From the NCBI RefSeq assembly GCF_016863395.1, contig NZ_BOOU01000054.1, forward strand, positions 1-64,000: a stretch of DNA of 64,000 bases, given 5' to 3'. The stretch's first letter is position 1, and each line of letters starts with the position of its first letter. The DNA comes from Sphaerisporangium rufum (GTDB taxonomy: Bacteria; Actinomycetota; Actinomycetes; Streptosporangiales; Streptosporangiaceae). The translations under genes were made by a program, and so were the position numbers. A model generated the notes under the pieces. It ran no database searches and was not told the origin of the DNA. It worked only from the letters and a program-made list of their open reading frames with translations. Below are positions 34,212-43,807 of the stretch, piece after piece.

Positions 34212-36050
34212 ATGCCGGCCCTCAGATCTCGCACGGTCACTCACGGCAGGAACATGGTGGGGGCGCGTGCCCTGCTGCGCGCGACCGGCGTGGCCGGCGG
34301 TGACTTCGGCAAGCCGATCATCGCGGTGGCCAACAGCTTCACCCAGTTCGTCCCGGGCCACGTGCACCTGCGCGAGGTCGCCGAGGTGGTGGCGGACGGC
34401 ATCCGCGAGGCGGGGGCGATCCCGCGCGAGTTCAACACCATCGCGGTGGACGACGGAATCGCGATGGGCCACGGCGGCATGCTCTACTCGCTGCCATCGC
34501 GGGAGCTGATCGCCGACGCGGTCGAGTACATGGTCAACGCGCACTGCGCCGACGCCCTGGTCTGCGTCTCCAACTGTGACAAGATCACCCCGGGTATGCT
34601 GCTCGCCGCGCTGCGGCTGAACATCCCGACGGTGTTCGTCTCCGGCGGTCCCATGGAGGCGGGCAAGACGCCCGGCCGCAAGCTCGACCTGATCGACCCG
34701 ATGATCGCCGCCGCGGACGAGAGCGTTTCGGACGCCGAGCTGCTGGAGCTGGAGGAGAACGCCTGCCCGACCTGCGGGTCGTGCAGCGGCATGTTCACCG
34801 CCAACTCGATGAACTGCCTCACCGAGGCGATCGGCCTCGCGCTGCCCGGCAACGGCACCACCCTGGCCACCCACCGGGCCCGCAAGGCGCTGTTCACCGA
34901 GGCGGGCACCCGGGTGGTCGACATCACCCGGCGCTACTACGAGGACGACGACGCCTCGGTGCTGCCGCGCAACATCGCCACCCGGGACGCCTTCGAGAAC
35001 GCCATGGCGCTGGACGTGGCGATGGGCGGTTCGACCAACACCATCCTGCACCTGCTGGCGGCGGCCCGGGAGGCCGGTGTCGACTTCGGGCTCAAGGAGA
35101 TCAACGAGGTGTCCCTGCGGGTGCCCTGCCTGTGCAAGGTGGCGCCGGCGACGTCGAAGTACCACGTCGAGGACGTGCACCGGGCCGGCGGCATCCCGGC
35201 CATCCTCGGCGAGCTGGACCGGGCCGGGCTGCTCCACCGTGACACCCACAGCATCCACGCCGCGTCGCTGACCGAGTACCTGCGCGCGTGGGACCCGGTC
35301 TCCCCCGAGGTGACGCCGGAGGCGCTGGAGCTGTGGCACGCGGCCCCCGGCAACGTCCGCACCGTGCGGGCCTACTCGCAGGAGGCGCGCTGGGAGTCGC
35401 TGGACCTGGACCGCGCGCAGGGCTGCATCCGCGATCTGGAGCACGCCTACACCCGGGACGGCGGCCTGGCCGTGCTGTACGGCAACATCGCGCCCGAGGG
35501 GTGCATCGTCAAGACGGCGGGCGTGGACGAGTCGATCTGGCGGTTCAGCGGGCCGGCCGTGGTGTTCGAGTCGCAGGAGGAGGCCTCCGAGGGCATTCTC
35601 GGCGGCCGGGTCGCCGCGGGTGACGTGGTGGTCATCCGCTACGAGGGCCCTAAGGGCGGGCCCGGCATGCAGGAGATGCTCTACCCGACCAGCTTCCTGA
35701 AGGGCCGCGGGCTCGGCAAGGCCTGTGCGCTGATCACCGACGGGCGGTTCTCCGGCGGCACCTCCGGCCTGTCGATCGGGCACGCCTCGCCCGAGGCGGC
35801 GGCCGGCGGCCTGATCGCCCTGGTGGAGCCGGGCGATCAGATCGAGATCGACATCCCGGCCCGCAGCATCGAGCTGAAGGTCCCCGAGGCCGAGCTGGGC
35901 GCCCGCCGGGAGCGGCTGCTGGCCGACCTCGGCGGCTACCGGCCGCGCGAGCGCCGGCGCCCGGTCAGCGCGGCGCTGCAGGCGTACGCGGCGCTCACCA
36001 CATCGGCCTCCACCGGCGCCTCCCGCGACCTGTCCCAGCTGTCTCGCTGA
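34212..36050 (+). CDS. ilvD: Dihydroxy-acid dehydratase
   Basis: Fourth step of branched-chain amino-acid synthesis: dehydrates 2,3-dihydroxy-isovalerate and 3-methylvalerate. The cluster-binding cysteines are in [14 protein letters not shown] and in [20 protein letters not shown], giving the iron-sulfur site. [30 protein letters not shown] and the C-terminal [20 protein letters not shown] are intact. Length is 612 residues, the E. coli-like long form. ATG at 34212 with GGGAG 8 bases upstream. No other ilv gene is nearby, so it is an isolated biosynthetic gene ended by a strong terminator. Confidence 0.98.
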   Translation: MPALRSRTVTHGRNMVGARALLRATGVAGGDFGKPIIAVANSFTQFVPGHVHLREVAEVVADGIREAGAIPREFNTIAVDDGIAMGHGGMLYSLPSRELIADAVEYMVNAHCADALVCVSNCDKITPGMLLAALRLNIPTVFVSGGPMEAGKTPGRKLDLIDPMIAAADESVSDAELLELEENACPTCGSCSGMFTANSMNCLTEAIGLALPGNGTTLATHRARKALFTEAGTRVVDITRRYYEDDDASVLPRNIATRDAFENAMALDVAMGGSTNTILHLLAAAREAGVDFGLKEINEVSLRVPCLCKVAPATSKYHVEDVHRAGGIPAILGELDRAGLLHRDTHSIHAASLTEYLRAWDPVSPEVTPEALELWHAAPGNVRTVRAYSQEARWESLDLDRAQGCIRDLEHAYTRDGGLAVLYGNIAPEGCIVKTAGVDESIWRFSGPAVVFESQEEASEGILGGRVAAGDVVVIRYEGPKGGPGMQEMLYPTSFLKGRGLGKACALITDGRFSGGTSGLSIGHASPEAAAGGLIALVEPGDQIEIDIPARSIELKVPEAELGARRERLLADLGGYRPRERRRPVSAALQAYAALTTSASTGASRDLSQLSR

Positions 36051-36052
36051 TC

Positions 36053-36092
36053 CTCACCATCCGGCCGGGCCGCCGCCCGGCCGGATGGTGAG
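36053..36092 (+). terminator. Strong terminator of ilvD
   Basis: A perfect 18-base stem (36053-36070 with 36075-36092) and four-base loop starts 2 bases after the ilvD stop. There is no T-run, but this is the strongest perfect stem in the window. Confidence 0.85.
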
Positions 36093-36190
36093 CCGGATCT
36101 CACTTGGCGGGCCGGAAACCTTACCAGACGGTCCGCGGTTTCCGGATCTGGTGTTCGAAAATTGTCGGTGCCGGAGACTATCGTGGACGT

Positions 36191-36667
36191 ATGGCCAACG
36201 TCACCACGCCCCCACTGACGACCGCCGAAATCGCCGCTCTCGCCCTGTCCCTCGCCCTGCTCGGCGAGGGACCGCAGGCGCTGGCAGCCCGGCACGGGCT
36301 GCGCAGCGTGTTCGACCACCTGGAGTTGGACGACGACGTCATCGCCGCCACGCTCGACACCCTGACCCGGCCGCTGCCGCCGGAGATCGCGCGGCGGGCC
36401 CGCACGATCGCCGGCGCGGTGACCGGCCGCCAGGTGGTGCGGCTGCACTACCGCGACGCGGCCGGCCGGGTCAGCTCGCGGGACGTCGAACCGGTCACCT
36501 GCCTGGTGCACCGCGACCACTGGTACCTGGTCGGCTGGTGCCGCGCCAAGGCCGGCATCCGGGCGTTCCGCTTCGACCGCATCGTCGCGGCCGAGCCCAC
36601 CCTGGTGCCCGCCCGGCCGCACCGGCCGGACCGCTACCTGCCGTTCCAGCGCCGCCGGGCGGCCTGA
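36191..36667 (+). CDS. WYL-domain protein lacking a helix-turn-helix
   Basis: 158 residues. The C-terminal half is a WYL ligand-binding domain: RQVVRLHYRDAAGRVSSRDV, then VTCLVHRDHWYLVGWCRAK and FRFDRIVAAEPT. WYL proteins such as PafB, PafC and YafY carry an N-terminal winged helix; here the protein begins in the linker (TTAEIAALALSLALLGEGPQ) and no HTH can be read upstream in frame. It may partner another regulator or sense a ligand without binding DNA. ATG at 36191 with TATCGT six bases upstream and no Shine-Dalgarno, so it may be leaderless. Confidence 0.85.
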   Translation: MANVTTPPLTTAEIAALALSLALLGEGPQALAARHGLRSVFDHLELDDDVIAATLDTLTRPLPPEIARRARTIAGAVTGRQVVRLHYRDAAGRVSSRDVEPVTCLVHRDHWYLVGWCRAKAGIRAFRFDRIVAAEPTLVPARPHRPDRYLPFQRRRAA

Positions 36668-36695
36668 CCCGCGCGGCCGACCATCCGGCGACGGC

Positions 36696-36908
36696 TCAGC
36701 CGCAGCAGCCGCCGCCACAGCAACCGCCGCCGCCCCCGCCCGTGGCGCGGGGCGCGGCGGCGCCGCCGGTGACGGCGACCGTGGAGAGCAGTTTCACGGT
36801 GTCCTCGTGGCCTTCGGGGCAGCGGGCGATGTCGCCGGCGGCGGACATGGGCCGGGAGATCTCGAAGGTCTGCCCGCAGGCACGGCATCGATAGTCGTAA
36901 CGCGGCAT
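36696..36908 (-). CDS. FmdB-type zinc-ribbon protein
   Basis: 70 residues. It begins MPRYDYRCRACGQTFEISRP, the FmdB/CxxC regulatory signature, and a second ligand pair comes from ARCPEGHED. Residues 56-70 are a glycine run ending GGCCGGGCCG, with four cysteines in two CC pairs. Role of the family is unclear; it was named for a regulator of formamidase genes. The ATG at 36908 lies 50 bases after the HNH gene stop on the same strand, so the two may be co-transcribed. Confidence 0.9.
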   Translation of the reverse strand: MPRYDYRCRACGQTFEISRPMSAAGDIARCPEGHEDTVKLLSTVAVTGGAAAPRATGGGGGGCCGGGCCG

Positions 36909-36958
36909 GACAGCAGGGTACGCCGTGCCGCGGGCGCGCGGGAGCGCCCCGGCACCGC

Positions 36959-37468
36959 TCAGGCCGCCTGCAGCGCCAGGTACGGCGCCCACTGCGGATC
37001 ACCGTCGGACTGGGCGCCGATCAGCCGCCAGTGCACCCCGCGGGGCACCACGGGGGCCACCCGCAGCGTCCAGCCGATCTCCTCCAGCAGCCGGTCGGCC
37101 TTGCGGTGGTTGCACGGCATGCACGAGGCGACGCAGTTCTCCCAGGTGTGCAGCCCGCCGCGGGAGCGGGGCAGCACGTGGTCGATCGTCTCCGCGCGCT
37201 GGCCGCAGTACGCGCACCGGTAGTCGTCCCGGCGCATGAGCGCGGCCCGGGTGAGCGGGATCCGGGAGCGGTACGGGATGCGGATGTAGCGCCGCAGCCG
37301 GATGACCGACGGCACCTCCATCGTGCACGAGGCGGAACGCAGGACCGCGCCCCGGCCGTCGCGGTGCACGACGTCGGCCTTCTCCCTGATCACGAGCACC
37401 ACGGCCCGGTGCAGGTTGAGTGTGGTGAGTGGTTCGAAAGTGGCGTTCAGCAGCAGAACCTGGCGCAT
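36959..37468 (-). CDS. HNH endonuclease
   Basis: 169 residues. The family N-terminus MRQVLLLNATFEPLTTLNLH is followed by a beta-rich region and then the HNH motif: YRCAYCGQRAETIDHVLPRS, GGLHTWENCVASCMPCNHRK, with four cysteines for zinc and the catalytic histidine in IDHV. This is the common stand-alone chromosomal HNH protein of actinobacteria, not linked to an intein or phage here. The ATG at 37468 follows GGAGAGG with 7-base spacing; the longer open frame upstream is discarded. Its biological role is not known. Confidence 0.93.
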   Translation of the reverse strand: MRQVLLLNATFEPLTTLNLHRAVVLVIREKADVVHRDGRGAVLRSASCTMEVPSVIRLRRYIRIPYRSRIPLTRAALMRRDDYRCAYCGQRAETIDHVLPRSRGGLHTWENCVASCMPCNHRKADRLLEEIGWTLRVAPVVPRGVHWRLIGAQSDGDPQWAPYLALQAA

Positions 37469-37833
37469 CAGCGGACCTCTCCCGCCGCGCAGGACGCCTT
37501 CAGGGATGCGCCTTGGCGCATCCCGGCTTGCGGCCCGTCGTCTTGGGCCTCGGATGCTTCCGTCACATCGACCTCCGCGGGCCGGCCCAGCGGATGGGTT
37601 CCGCGGCACCGCCCTCCAGCAAGTGTGGCCTCTCGGACGACGCTCCCGCCACCCCAATTAACGGTCGTGTCGTCCAGGCCCTGCCCTCCGAGTTATGTCC
37701 GGTTGACCCCACTAAGCAAACCTATTGTCGGCAAATCCCCATGGTGCGGTGATCCGCGGTGACCGCCCCTTGACCAGGGGTGGCCCGGTTGGTGACCATG
37801 CCGCCGGTCGGCCCGGTGCCATAGGCTCCTCAC
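37469..37833. other. 365-base divergent gap between HNH and peptidase genes
   Basis: No gene is seen. It holds a perfect palindrome at 37503-37524 about 35 bases upstream of the HNH start, and the promoter of the prolyl oligopeptidase on the right. ATAGGC just before the peptidase ATG may be its -10 element. Confidence 0.5.
37503..37524. repeat. Perfect palindrome upstream of the HNH gene
   Basis: GGGATGCGCC-TT-GGCGCATCCC, ten-base arms with a two-base centre. It lies in the 5' leader of the HNH gene. It could be an operator for a dimeric regulator or a leader hairpin. Nothing links it to a known regulator. Confidence 0.5.
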
Positions 37834-39906
37834 ATGAGCCCATTGCCCTATCCGAAGGCCCTCCGCGACGACGTGGTCGACGACTACCACGGCACGCCCG
37901 TGCCCGACCCGTATCGCCGGCTGGAGGACGCCGACGACCCGGCCACCAAGGAATGGCTGGCGGCACAGGGTGAGCTCTTCGCCAAGGCGATGGCCGCCGC
38001 CCCCCGGCGGGACGCGTTCCGCGACCGGGTCGCCGAGCTGGTGCGCTCGGGCACCGTCGGCGCGCCGGTCTGGCGTGGCGAGCGCTGCTTCTTCATGCGC
38101 CGCACCCCTGAGCAGGAACACGCCGTGCTCTACACCCGGGACGCCGGCGGGCTGGAACACGTCCTGCTCGACCCGATGGCGATGGACCCCTCCGGATTGA
38201 CCACGATCGACTCCTGGCAGCCCGACAAGGAGGGGCGCCGGCTGGCCTACCAGATTTCCGTGGGCGGCGACGAGGAGTCCCGGCTGCATGTGATCGACGT
38301 CGGCACCGGGGAGCGGCTGGACGGGCCGATCGACCGCTGCCGGTACTCCCCCATCGCCTGGCTGCCCGGCGGCGAGGCGTTCTACTACGTGCGCCGGCTG
38401 CCGCCCGGCGAAGTACCGGCCGGCGAGGAGCAGTTCCACCGCCGCGTCTACCTGCACCGGGTCGGCGCGCCGGTCGGCGACGACGTCATGGTCTTCGGCA
38501 CCGGCCTGGAGAAGACCAACTACTACGGCGTCTCGGTGTCCCGGGACGGCCGGTGGCTGTCGATCTCCGCATCCCGCGGCACCGCGCCGCGCAACGACCT
38601 GTGGCTGGCCGACCTGTCCGCCTCGCCGCCGGAGTCACCGCACCTGACCGGCGTGCAGCAGGACGTGGACGCGCAGACCATGCTGCTGTTCGGCCGCGAC
38701 GGGCGGATGTACGTCTTCACCGACCGCGAGGCGCCGCGCGGCCGGGTGTGCGTCACCGACCCGGACCGGCCGGAGTACGAGCACTGGCGGGACCTGATCC
38801 CCGAAGACCCCGAGGCGGTGCTGGCCGACTTCGCGATCCTCGACGACCTGGACCGCCCGGTGATGCTCGTGGGCTGGACCCGGCACGCCGTCAGCGAGAT
38901 CTCGGTACACGACCTGGCCGGCGGCGAGAAGATCGGCGAGGTGCCCACTCCCGGGCTCGGCACCATCGGCGGCATCACCGAGCGGCCCGAGGGCGGCCAC
39001 GAGGCGTGGTTCGGCTACACCGACCACACCACGCCCACCCGCGTGCTGCGCTACGACGCCCGCACCGGCCAGACCACGCTGTGGGCCGCCAGCCCCGGGG
39101 CGGTCGAGGTGCCGGAGGTGACCACCGAGCACATGGTCTACCGCTCGGCCGACGGCACCGAGGTGCACATGATCGTGGTGTCCCCGCCCGGGACCGGACC
39201 GCGGCCCACCATCCTTTACGGCTACGGCGGCTTCGGCGTTTCGCTGACGCCGGGTTTCTCGGCCAACATCCTGACCTGGGTCGAGGCGGGCGGCGCCTAC
39301 GCGGTCGCCCAGCTGCGCGGCGGCGGCGAGCAGGGGGAGAGCTGGCATCGGGCCGGCATGCTCGGTGACAAGCAGAACGTCTTCGACGACCTGCACGCCG
39401 CGGCCGAGCATCTGATCGCCACCGGCGTCACCACCGCCGATCAGCTGGCGATCTCCGGCGGATCCAACGGCGGCCTGCTGGTCGGCGCCGCGCTCACCCA
39501 GCGCCCCGAGCTGTACGCGGCGGTGGCGTGCTCGGCCCCGCTGCTGGACATGGTGCGCTACGAGCGGTTCGGGCTCGGCGCCACCTGGAACGTCGAGTAC
39601 GGCTCGGCGGCGGTGCCCGAGGAGTTCGCCTGGCTGTGGGGCTACTCGCCGTACCACCACGTGCGGGAGGGCGTCCGCTACCCGGCGACCCTGTTCATGG
39701 TCTTCGGCTCCGACACGCGGGTGCACCCGCTGCACGCCTGGAAGATGTGCGCCGCGCTCCAGCACGCGCAGGCGGACGACGACCGGCCGGTGCTGCTGCG
39801 CAACGAGAGCGAGGTCGGGCACGGCGCCCGGGCGGTCAGCCGCTCGGTGGAGCTGATGGCCGACCAGCTGGCCTTCCTCGCCCGGCACACCGGGCTGACC
39901 GCCTGA
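37834..39906 (+). CDS. Prolyl oligopeptidase family serine peptidase (S9A)
   Basis: 690 residues with no signal peptide, so cytoplasmic. The N-terminal 400 residues form the beta-propeller that filters substrates; it opens with the family stretch [20 protein letters not shown]. The C-terminal alpha/beta-hydrolase domain carries S544 in SGGSNGG, D627 in GSDTRVHP and H663 in VGHGARAV. It cleaves short peptides after proline. The ATG at 37834 has no Shine-Dalgarno and may be leaderless. It is convergent with purU. Confidence 0.96.
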   Translation: MSPLPYPKALRDDVVDDYHGTPVPDPYRRLEDADDPATKEWLAAQGELFAKAMAAAPRRDAFRDRVAELVRSGTVGAPVWRGERCFFMRRTPEQEHAVLYTRDAGGLEHVLLDPMAMDPSGLTTIDSWQPDKEGRRLAYQISVGGDEESRLHVIDVGTGERLDGPIDRCRYSPIAWLPGGEAFYYVRRLPPGEVPAGEEQFHRRVYLHRVGAPVGDDVMVFGTGLEKTNYYGVSVSRDGRWLSISASRGTAPRNDLWLADLSASPPESPHLTGVQQDVDAQTMLLFGRDGRMYVFTDREAPRGRVCVTDPDRPEYEHWRDLIPEDPEAVLADFAILDDLDRPVMLVGWTRHAVSEISVHDLAGGEKIGEVPTPGLGTIGGITERPEGGHEAWFGYTDHTTPTRVLRYDARTGQTTLWAASPGAVEVPEVTTEHMVYRSADGTEVHMIVVSPPGTGPRPTILYGYGGFGVSLTPGFSANILTWVEAGGAYAVAQLRGGGEQGESWHRAGMLGDKQNVFDDLHAAAEHLIATGVTTADQLAISGGSNGGLLVGAALTQRPELYAAVACSAPLLDMVRYERFGLGATWNVEYGSAAVPEEFAWLWGYSPYHHVREGVRYPATLFMVFGSDTRVHPLHAWKMCAALQHAQADDDRPVLLRNESEVGHGARAVSRSVELMADQLAFLARHTGLTA

Positions 39907-39912
39907 CGTCCG

Positions 39913-39939
39913 TAGGCGCCGGCCGCCGGCCGGCGCCTA
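39913..39939. terminator. Bidirectional terminator between peptidase and purU
   Basis: TAGGCGCCGGCC and GGCCGGCGCCTA flank a three-base loop. The right arm includes the purU stop codon, so the hairpin serves the plus-strand gene best and overlaps the end of the minus-strand gene. Confidence 0.7.
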
Positions 39940-40785
39940 GCGGGGGAAGACGATGGTCTTGTGGCCGTCGAGCAGCACCCGCTGCTCGGCGTGCCAGCGC
40001 ACCGCCCGGGAGAGCGCCAGGCACTCCAGGTCGCGGCCCATGGCGGCCAGGTCCTCCGGGGAGTGGGTGTGGTTCACCCGGGCGACCTCCTGCTCGATGA
40101 TCGGCCCCTCGTCCAGGTCGGCGGTGACGTAGTGCGCGGTGGCGCCGATGAGCTTCACACCGCGCGAGTACGCCTGGTGGTAGGGCTTGGCGCCCTTGAA
40201 CGACGGCAGGAACGAGTGGTGGATGTTGATCACCTTGCCGGCCAGCTTGCCGCACAGGTCCTCCGACAGCACCTGCATGTAGCGGGCCAGCACCACCATC
40301 TCGGCCCGGTAGTGCGCCACCAGGGTGAGGACCTCCGCCTCCTGGCGCTGCCTGGTCTCGGCGGTCACCGGCAGATGGTGGTAGTCGATGCCGTAGGACT
40401 GGGTGAGCGGCCGCAGGTCGGGATGGTTGGACACCACCGCGACGATCTCGATGTCCAGCAGGCCGGAGCGCACCCGGTACAGCAGGTCGTTCAGGCAGTG
40501 GCCGAGCTTGCTGACCATCACCAGCACCCGGGGGCGTACACCGAGGTCGTGCAGCTGGAACTCCATGGACAGCTCCGGGACCAGCGCGGTGCAGGCCGAA
40601 CGCAGCTCGTCCTCCGGCAGGCCGGAGGTGAACTGCACGCGCATGAAGAACCGGCCGGCCACCGGGTCGCCGAACTGCTGGCTCTCGGTGATGTTGCACT
40701 TCCTGGTGGCCAGCATGCCGGAGACCGCCGCGACCACGCCCGGCCGGTCAGGACAGGACAGGGTCAGCACGTATTCGGAGCTCAA
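39937..40785 (-). CDS. purU: Formyltetrahydrofolate deformylase
   Basis: Hydrolyses 10-formyl-THF to formate and THF, balancing one-carbon pools. The N-terminal ACT domain (about 1-85) starts EYVLTLSCPDRPGVVAAVSG. The formyltransferase-like domain has VSNHPDLRPL, the catalytic NIHHSFLPSFKGAKPYHQA and the aspartate in DLDEGPIIEQEV. Length is 282 residues. The start is a TTG at 40785 (product MSSEYVLTLSC) following GGGATGAGAG; the frame is open to 40926 but that extension is not family-like. No glycine or folate riboswitch could be confirmed in the leader. Confidence 0.95.
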   Translation of the reverse strand: MSSEYVLTLSCPDRPGVVAAVSGMLATRKCNITESQQFGDPVAGRFFMRVQFTSGLPEDELRSACTALVPELSMEFQLHDLGVRPRVLVMVSKLGHCLNDLLYRVRSGLLDIEIVAVVSNHPDLRPLTQSYGIDYHHLPVTAETRQRQEAEVLTLVAHYRAEMVVLARYMQVLSEDLCGKLAGKVINIHHSFLPSFKGAKPYHQAYSRGVKLIGATAHYVTADLDEGPIIEQEVARVNHTHSPEDLAAMGRDLECLALSRAVRWHAEQRVLLDGHKTIVFPR

Positions 40786-40971
40786 CCGACTCTCATCCCT
40801 TCGCTCGCGCCTCAGGCAGATTACCCCTCCAGGGGTTTTCGGGAACGCCTCTTCCACGGGTTGGACACCTTCGGCGCGCCGGGTCCCGGCCCGGCGGCCG
40901 GATTCGGGGAAGACCTGATCGGGCATCGGCGCTTACGGCCGGTTGACCTTGGCCTCCGTAGCCTCTATCAC

Positions 40972-41133
40972 GTGAAATGGGTGGACAGCAGGGGATTCAC
41001 GCTCGAGGCGCTCATCCTCGGCGACCGGCCCTGGCTACGGGTACGCCGGGGCCGCGAGTACGTCGCCTACTACGCGAGCGTGGCGGAACTGTCGGCGGAT
41101 CTGGACCTGGCCGACCTGGTGGCCGCCGACTGA
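40972..41133 (+). CDS. Small protein of unknown function (53 residues)
   Basis: Begins at a GTG at 40972 (product MKWVDSRGFTLEALILGDRP), continues WLRVRRGREYVAYYASVAEL and ends with an acidic ADLDLADLVAAD. It lies divergent from purU. The alternating hydrophobic and charged pattern suggests a short beta sheet followed by a helix. I have an impression of similar short proteins beside other actinobacterial genes but cannot name a family. No obvious Shine-Dalgarno. Confidence 0.6.
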   Translation: MKWVDSRGFTLEALILGDRPWLRVRRGREYVAYYASVAELSADLDLADLVAAD

Positions 41134-41210
41134 AGACGCCCAGGGCATCGGACAGCACGCGAAAAGGAAAGTACAGTGGCGCCCGGACGAGCCGAGAGGA
41201 GTGCACACGG

Positions 41211-41672
41211 GTGCTTGCGTGGGACCGGCTGTCACCGGAGGAGAAGCGCGCCGCGGTCGCCCTGGCCGCGATGCTCCCAGGCTATGTCAACGCCGTCTTC
41301 GTGGCCGAGCATCTGGCCGAGGCGATGGCCTGGCAGCGTGGCGAGCTCACCGACGATGAACTGGGTGAGCGCACCGGCTGGACGTTCAACGCCACCCCCG
41401 AGCAGTACGCCGACATGGCCGTCCGCTCGGCCCGGCGGGCGGGTGTCGATCCGGTGACCTGGCTGGACGCGATGAAAGCGGCGTATCCGGAGCAGCGCGC
41501 GATCGCCGCCGAGCTGGAACGGCAGCGCCTCCGGCAGGTCGCCGACCGGCCCGGCGAGTTCTGGCGGATCGTGGCGGCCAACAACTGGCCGGACGCCCTG
41601 TCCCCCGCCGAGCCCCCGGACGACGGACCCGGCGAGCCGGGCGAGGGCCGCGACCGGCCGGAGGACGGGTAG
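41211..41672 (+). CDS. Hypothetical protein, helical, acidic tail
   Basis: 153 residues from a GTG at 41211 with GAGAGGA nine bases upstream. It begins LAWDRLSPEEKRAAVALAAM and has EHLAEAMAWQRGELTDDELG and YADMAVRSARRAGVDPVTWL. Predicted all-helical and soluble; the last 30 residues are Pro/Asp/Gly-rich. No catalytic motif, cysteine cluster or membrane segment is visible. It is 77 bases downstream of the 53-residue gene and may share its transcript. It ends 4 bases from the convergent TPR gene. Confidence 0.75.
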   Translation: MLAWDRLSPEEKRAAVALAAMLPGYVNAVFVAEHLAEAMAWQRGELTDDELGERTGWTFNATPEQYADMAVRSARRAGVDPVTWLDAMKAAYPEQRAIAAELERQRLRQVADRPGEFWRIVAANNWPDALSPAEPPDDGPGEPGEGRDRPEDG

Positions 41673-41676
41673 CCGG

Positions 41677-43698
41677 TCACCGCCGGGCGTCCAGCTCCCG
41701 GCGGATGTCGGGGTCGTCAGGGTCGAGGTCGCGGGCCCGGCGGAGATCGGCCAGGGCCTCGGCCGGCCGGCCGAGGTCGCGCAGCGCGACCGCCCGGTTG
41801 TAGTAGAGCGCGGCGTCCTGGTCCACTGCGATCGCCCGGGTCAGGTCGGCGACGGCCCCGTCCAGGTCACCGGTCTCGTACCGCAGGGCCGCCCGGCCGG
41901 CCCAGGCCGGCACCAGCGCGGGCGCCGCGGTCAGGGCGTCGTCGAAGGCCGCCCGCGCCGCGGCGAACCGTCCGGCGGCGGTCTCGAGCTGGCCGAGCAC
42001 GCAGCACAGGTACGCGTTGCCGGGGTCCAGGGCCAGCCCGGCCAGCACGTCGGCCCGCGCCTGCTCGGGCCGGCCGAGTTCGGCCAGCAGTCCGGCCCGG
42101 TTTATGTACGCGTCCAGGTACTCGGGATCGAGCTCCAGCACCCGGTCCAGGTCGGCGCGGGCCGCCTCGCGGTCGCCGGTCGCCAGCAGCAACTGGGCCC
42201 GGTTGTAGTGTGCCTCGGGCAGCGGCGGGCTCAGCCGGATGGCGGTGTCGTAGTCGGCCAGCGCGTCCTGGATCCGGCCGAGTTGGAGCAGCAGGTTGCC
42301 GCGGTCCAGGTGCTGATCGGGGTAGACCGGGTCCATCGCGACCGCCGCGTCCATCTCGGCGAGCGCCTCGCCGGGATGCCCCAGCATCCCGAGCAGTTGG
42401 GCGCGGTTGGCGCGCAGGATCATCCGGTGCACCAGGTGGCGGCCGGGCGGCAGGTCGGTCTCGGCCAGCTTGATCGCCGATTCGACCAGGGTGAGCGCCT
42501 GGTCCAGGTGCCCCTCCCGCATCTCGATGAGCGCCTTGCCGTTCAGGTCGAACCCGAGCTTGAAGGCGCGTACCGCCGGATCGGGCAGCAAGGTGGAGAT
42601 GGCGATGGCCTCGTTGATCCACCCCTGGGCCCGGCCGAGGTCGCGGCGCGCCCGGTCCGGGTCGCGGGCGTCCAGCATGGCGGTGGCGTAGGCGGACGCC
42701 GAGTGCACCTCCGGGTCCAGGCTGGTACGGCGGGCGTCGTCCAGCACCTCGCGGGCCTGCCGGCGGTGGCCGAGTCCGGCCAGGGCGGTCGCGGTCCCCT
42801 GGCTGAGGTTCCACCATCGCCGGCCGCCGGGGGTGGCGAGCCGCAGCCCGCGCCGGCCGAGGTCGGCGGCGGCGTCCAGGAATCCTTCCTGCATGCAGTG
42901 GTCGAGCGCGGCCCACAGCGCCGCCACCCCGGCCCCGGCCGGGTCGCCGCCGTGCTCGCGATGGTAGGGGATGGCGCCGAGCGTCCAGGCGGGGTCACCG
43001 GTCGCGGCCAGCTCGTCGGCGCGCCGGTCGTGCAGCCGTGCCCGCTCGGCCGGTGGCAGTTCCCGGTATCGGGCGAGAGCTCGGGGATCGTCCAGCGTGC
43101 CGTCGGCGGCGACGAACAGCGCGCCGAGGTTTTCCGGTTCCGCCACAAAAGCGGATTCGGCCGCTATCAATTGGCCGCGGAATTCGTCCCATGGCTCCTT
43201 GCCGGAGCACACGACAATTGTCAGATCCGCCGGCGAGAAACGCCGGATAAGGGTGGCCAGAAGTTCCCGGTCCGTCTCGTCCGCCTGATCGACGTTCTCC
43301 ACCACGACGGCGCGCGGTGCGGTCCCGCAGTCACGGACGAACTCGGCGATCCCGTTGGCGATCCGCAGGGTACGGCGCGGCGCCGGCACCAGGATCCGCT
43401 CCTCGTCGGGGAGCCGGGTGTAGAGGGGCTCGCGCCGGGGCGGCACCTGGTCCCGAAGGCCGGGTGCCGCCGCGCGGATCTCGATGTCGTGCTCGGCCAC
43501 CACGCCGGGCGCATGCTCCAGGGTGGCCGGTACCAGGGCCTGGAGCAGGGCACCGCCGAAGGTGTACGGTCCGCGTAGCCGGCGGTGCGCGTCGAAGACG
43601 GGTGCGGACCGGCGGCCCGGGTCGAGCGAGGCGAGCACGCCGCGACGATCCCGGGCGCATCCGCCGTACACCCAGAGGTGCCGGGGTTCGATGATCAG
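41677..43698 (-). CDS. TPR-repeat protein with ATPase-like N-terminus
   Basis: About 673 residues. The C-terminal 330 residues are at least seven tetratricopeptide repeats (for example AHYNRAQLLLATGDREAARA, then YLDAYINRAGLLAELGRPEQ). The N-terminal 200 residues resemble a STAND/AAA ATPase: AVVVENVDQADETD looks like Walker B, and an HTH-like middle follows, but the P-loop position reads RRLRGPYTFGG with no GxxxxGK, so ATP binding is doubtful. The start is uncertain: the CTG at 43698 overlaps the stop of the upstream peptide gene (CTGA), and the GTG at 43671 is the next candidate. Role is probably protein-protein interaction or regulation together with the peptide. Confidence 0.75.
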   Translation of the reverse strand: MIIEPRHLWVYGGCARDRRGVLASLDPGRRSAPVFDAHRRLRGPYTFGGALLQALVPATLEHAPGVVAEHDIEIRAAAPGLRDQVPPRREPLYTRLPDEERILVPAPRRTLRIANGIAEFVRDCGTAPRAVVVENVDQADETDRELLATLIRRFSPADLTIVVCSGKEPWDEFRGQLIAAESAFVAEPENLGALFVAADGTLDDPRALARYRELPPAERARLHDRRADELAATGDPAWTLGAIPYHREHGGDPAGAGVAALWAALDHCMQEGFLDAAADLGRRGLRLATPGGRRWWNLSQGTATALAGLGHRRQAREVLDDARRTSLDPEVHSASAYATAMLDARDPDRARRDLGRAQGWINEAIAISTLLPDPAVRAFKLGFDLNGKALIEMREGHLDQALTLVESAIKLAETDLPPGRHLVHRMILRANRAQLLGMLGHPGEALAEMDAAVAMDPVYPDQHLDRGNLLLQLGRIQDALADYDTAIRLSPPLPEAHYNRAQLLLATGDREAARADLDRVLELDPEYLDAYINRAGLLAELGRPEQARADVLAGLALDPGNAYLCCVLGQLETAAGRFAAARAAFDDALTAAPALVPAWAGRAALRYETGDLDGAVADLTRAIAVDQDAALYYNRAVALRDLGRPAEALADLRRARDLDPDDPDIRRELDARR

Positions 43699-43769
43699 CC
43701 CTTGTGGATCGCGCTGGCCGAACCGGACAGGCGTGCGACGCCGGGTTTGCGGACGGTGATCTTCTTCAT
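43695..43769 (-). CDS. 24-residue basic peptide gene upstream of the TPR gene
   Basis: Starts at an ATG at 43769 with a perfect AGGAGG ten bases upstream and a plausible promoter at 43808-43837. The product starts MKKITVRKPGVARLSGSA and ends SAIHKG. A basic leader-like N-terminus is followed by a Ser/Gly/Ala-rich end. Its TGA stop overlaps the likely start of the TPR gene, so translation is coupled. This layout recalls precursor peptides of ribosomally made modified peptides or a translational leader, but no maturation enzyme lies next to it. The peptide family is not recognised. Confidence 0.6.
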   Translation of the reverse strand: MKKITVRKPGVARLSGSASAIHKG

Positions 43770-43807
43770 TGGCGGGTGGCCTCCTCAGATCTTGAAGTAC
43801 ACCGACC

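Noticed and set aside
40822-40840. ACCCCTCCAGGGGTTTTC as a plus-strand terminator
   Set aside because: The stem is only five base pairs and no plus-strand gene ends upstream of it.
40786-40930. Possible glycine riboswitch ahead of purU (GCGCCGAAGG on the minus strand)
   Set aside because: Only that one block matches. The conserved second half expected in a glycine aptamer is absent, so the match is probably chance.
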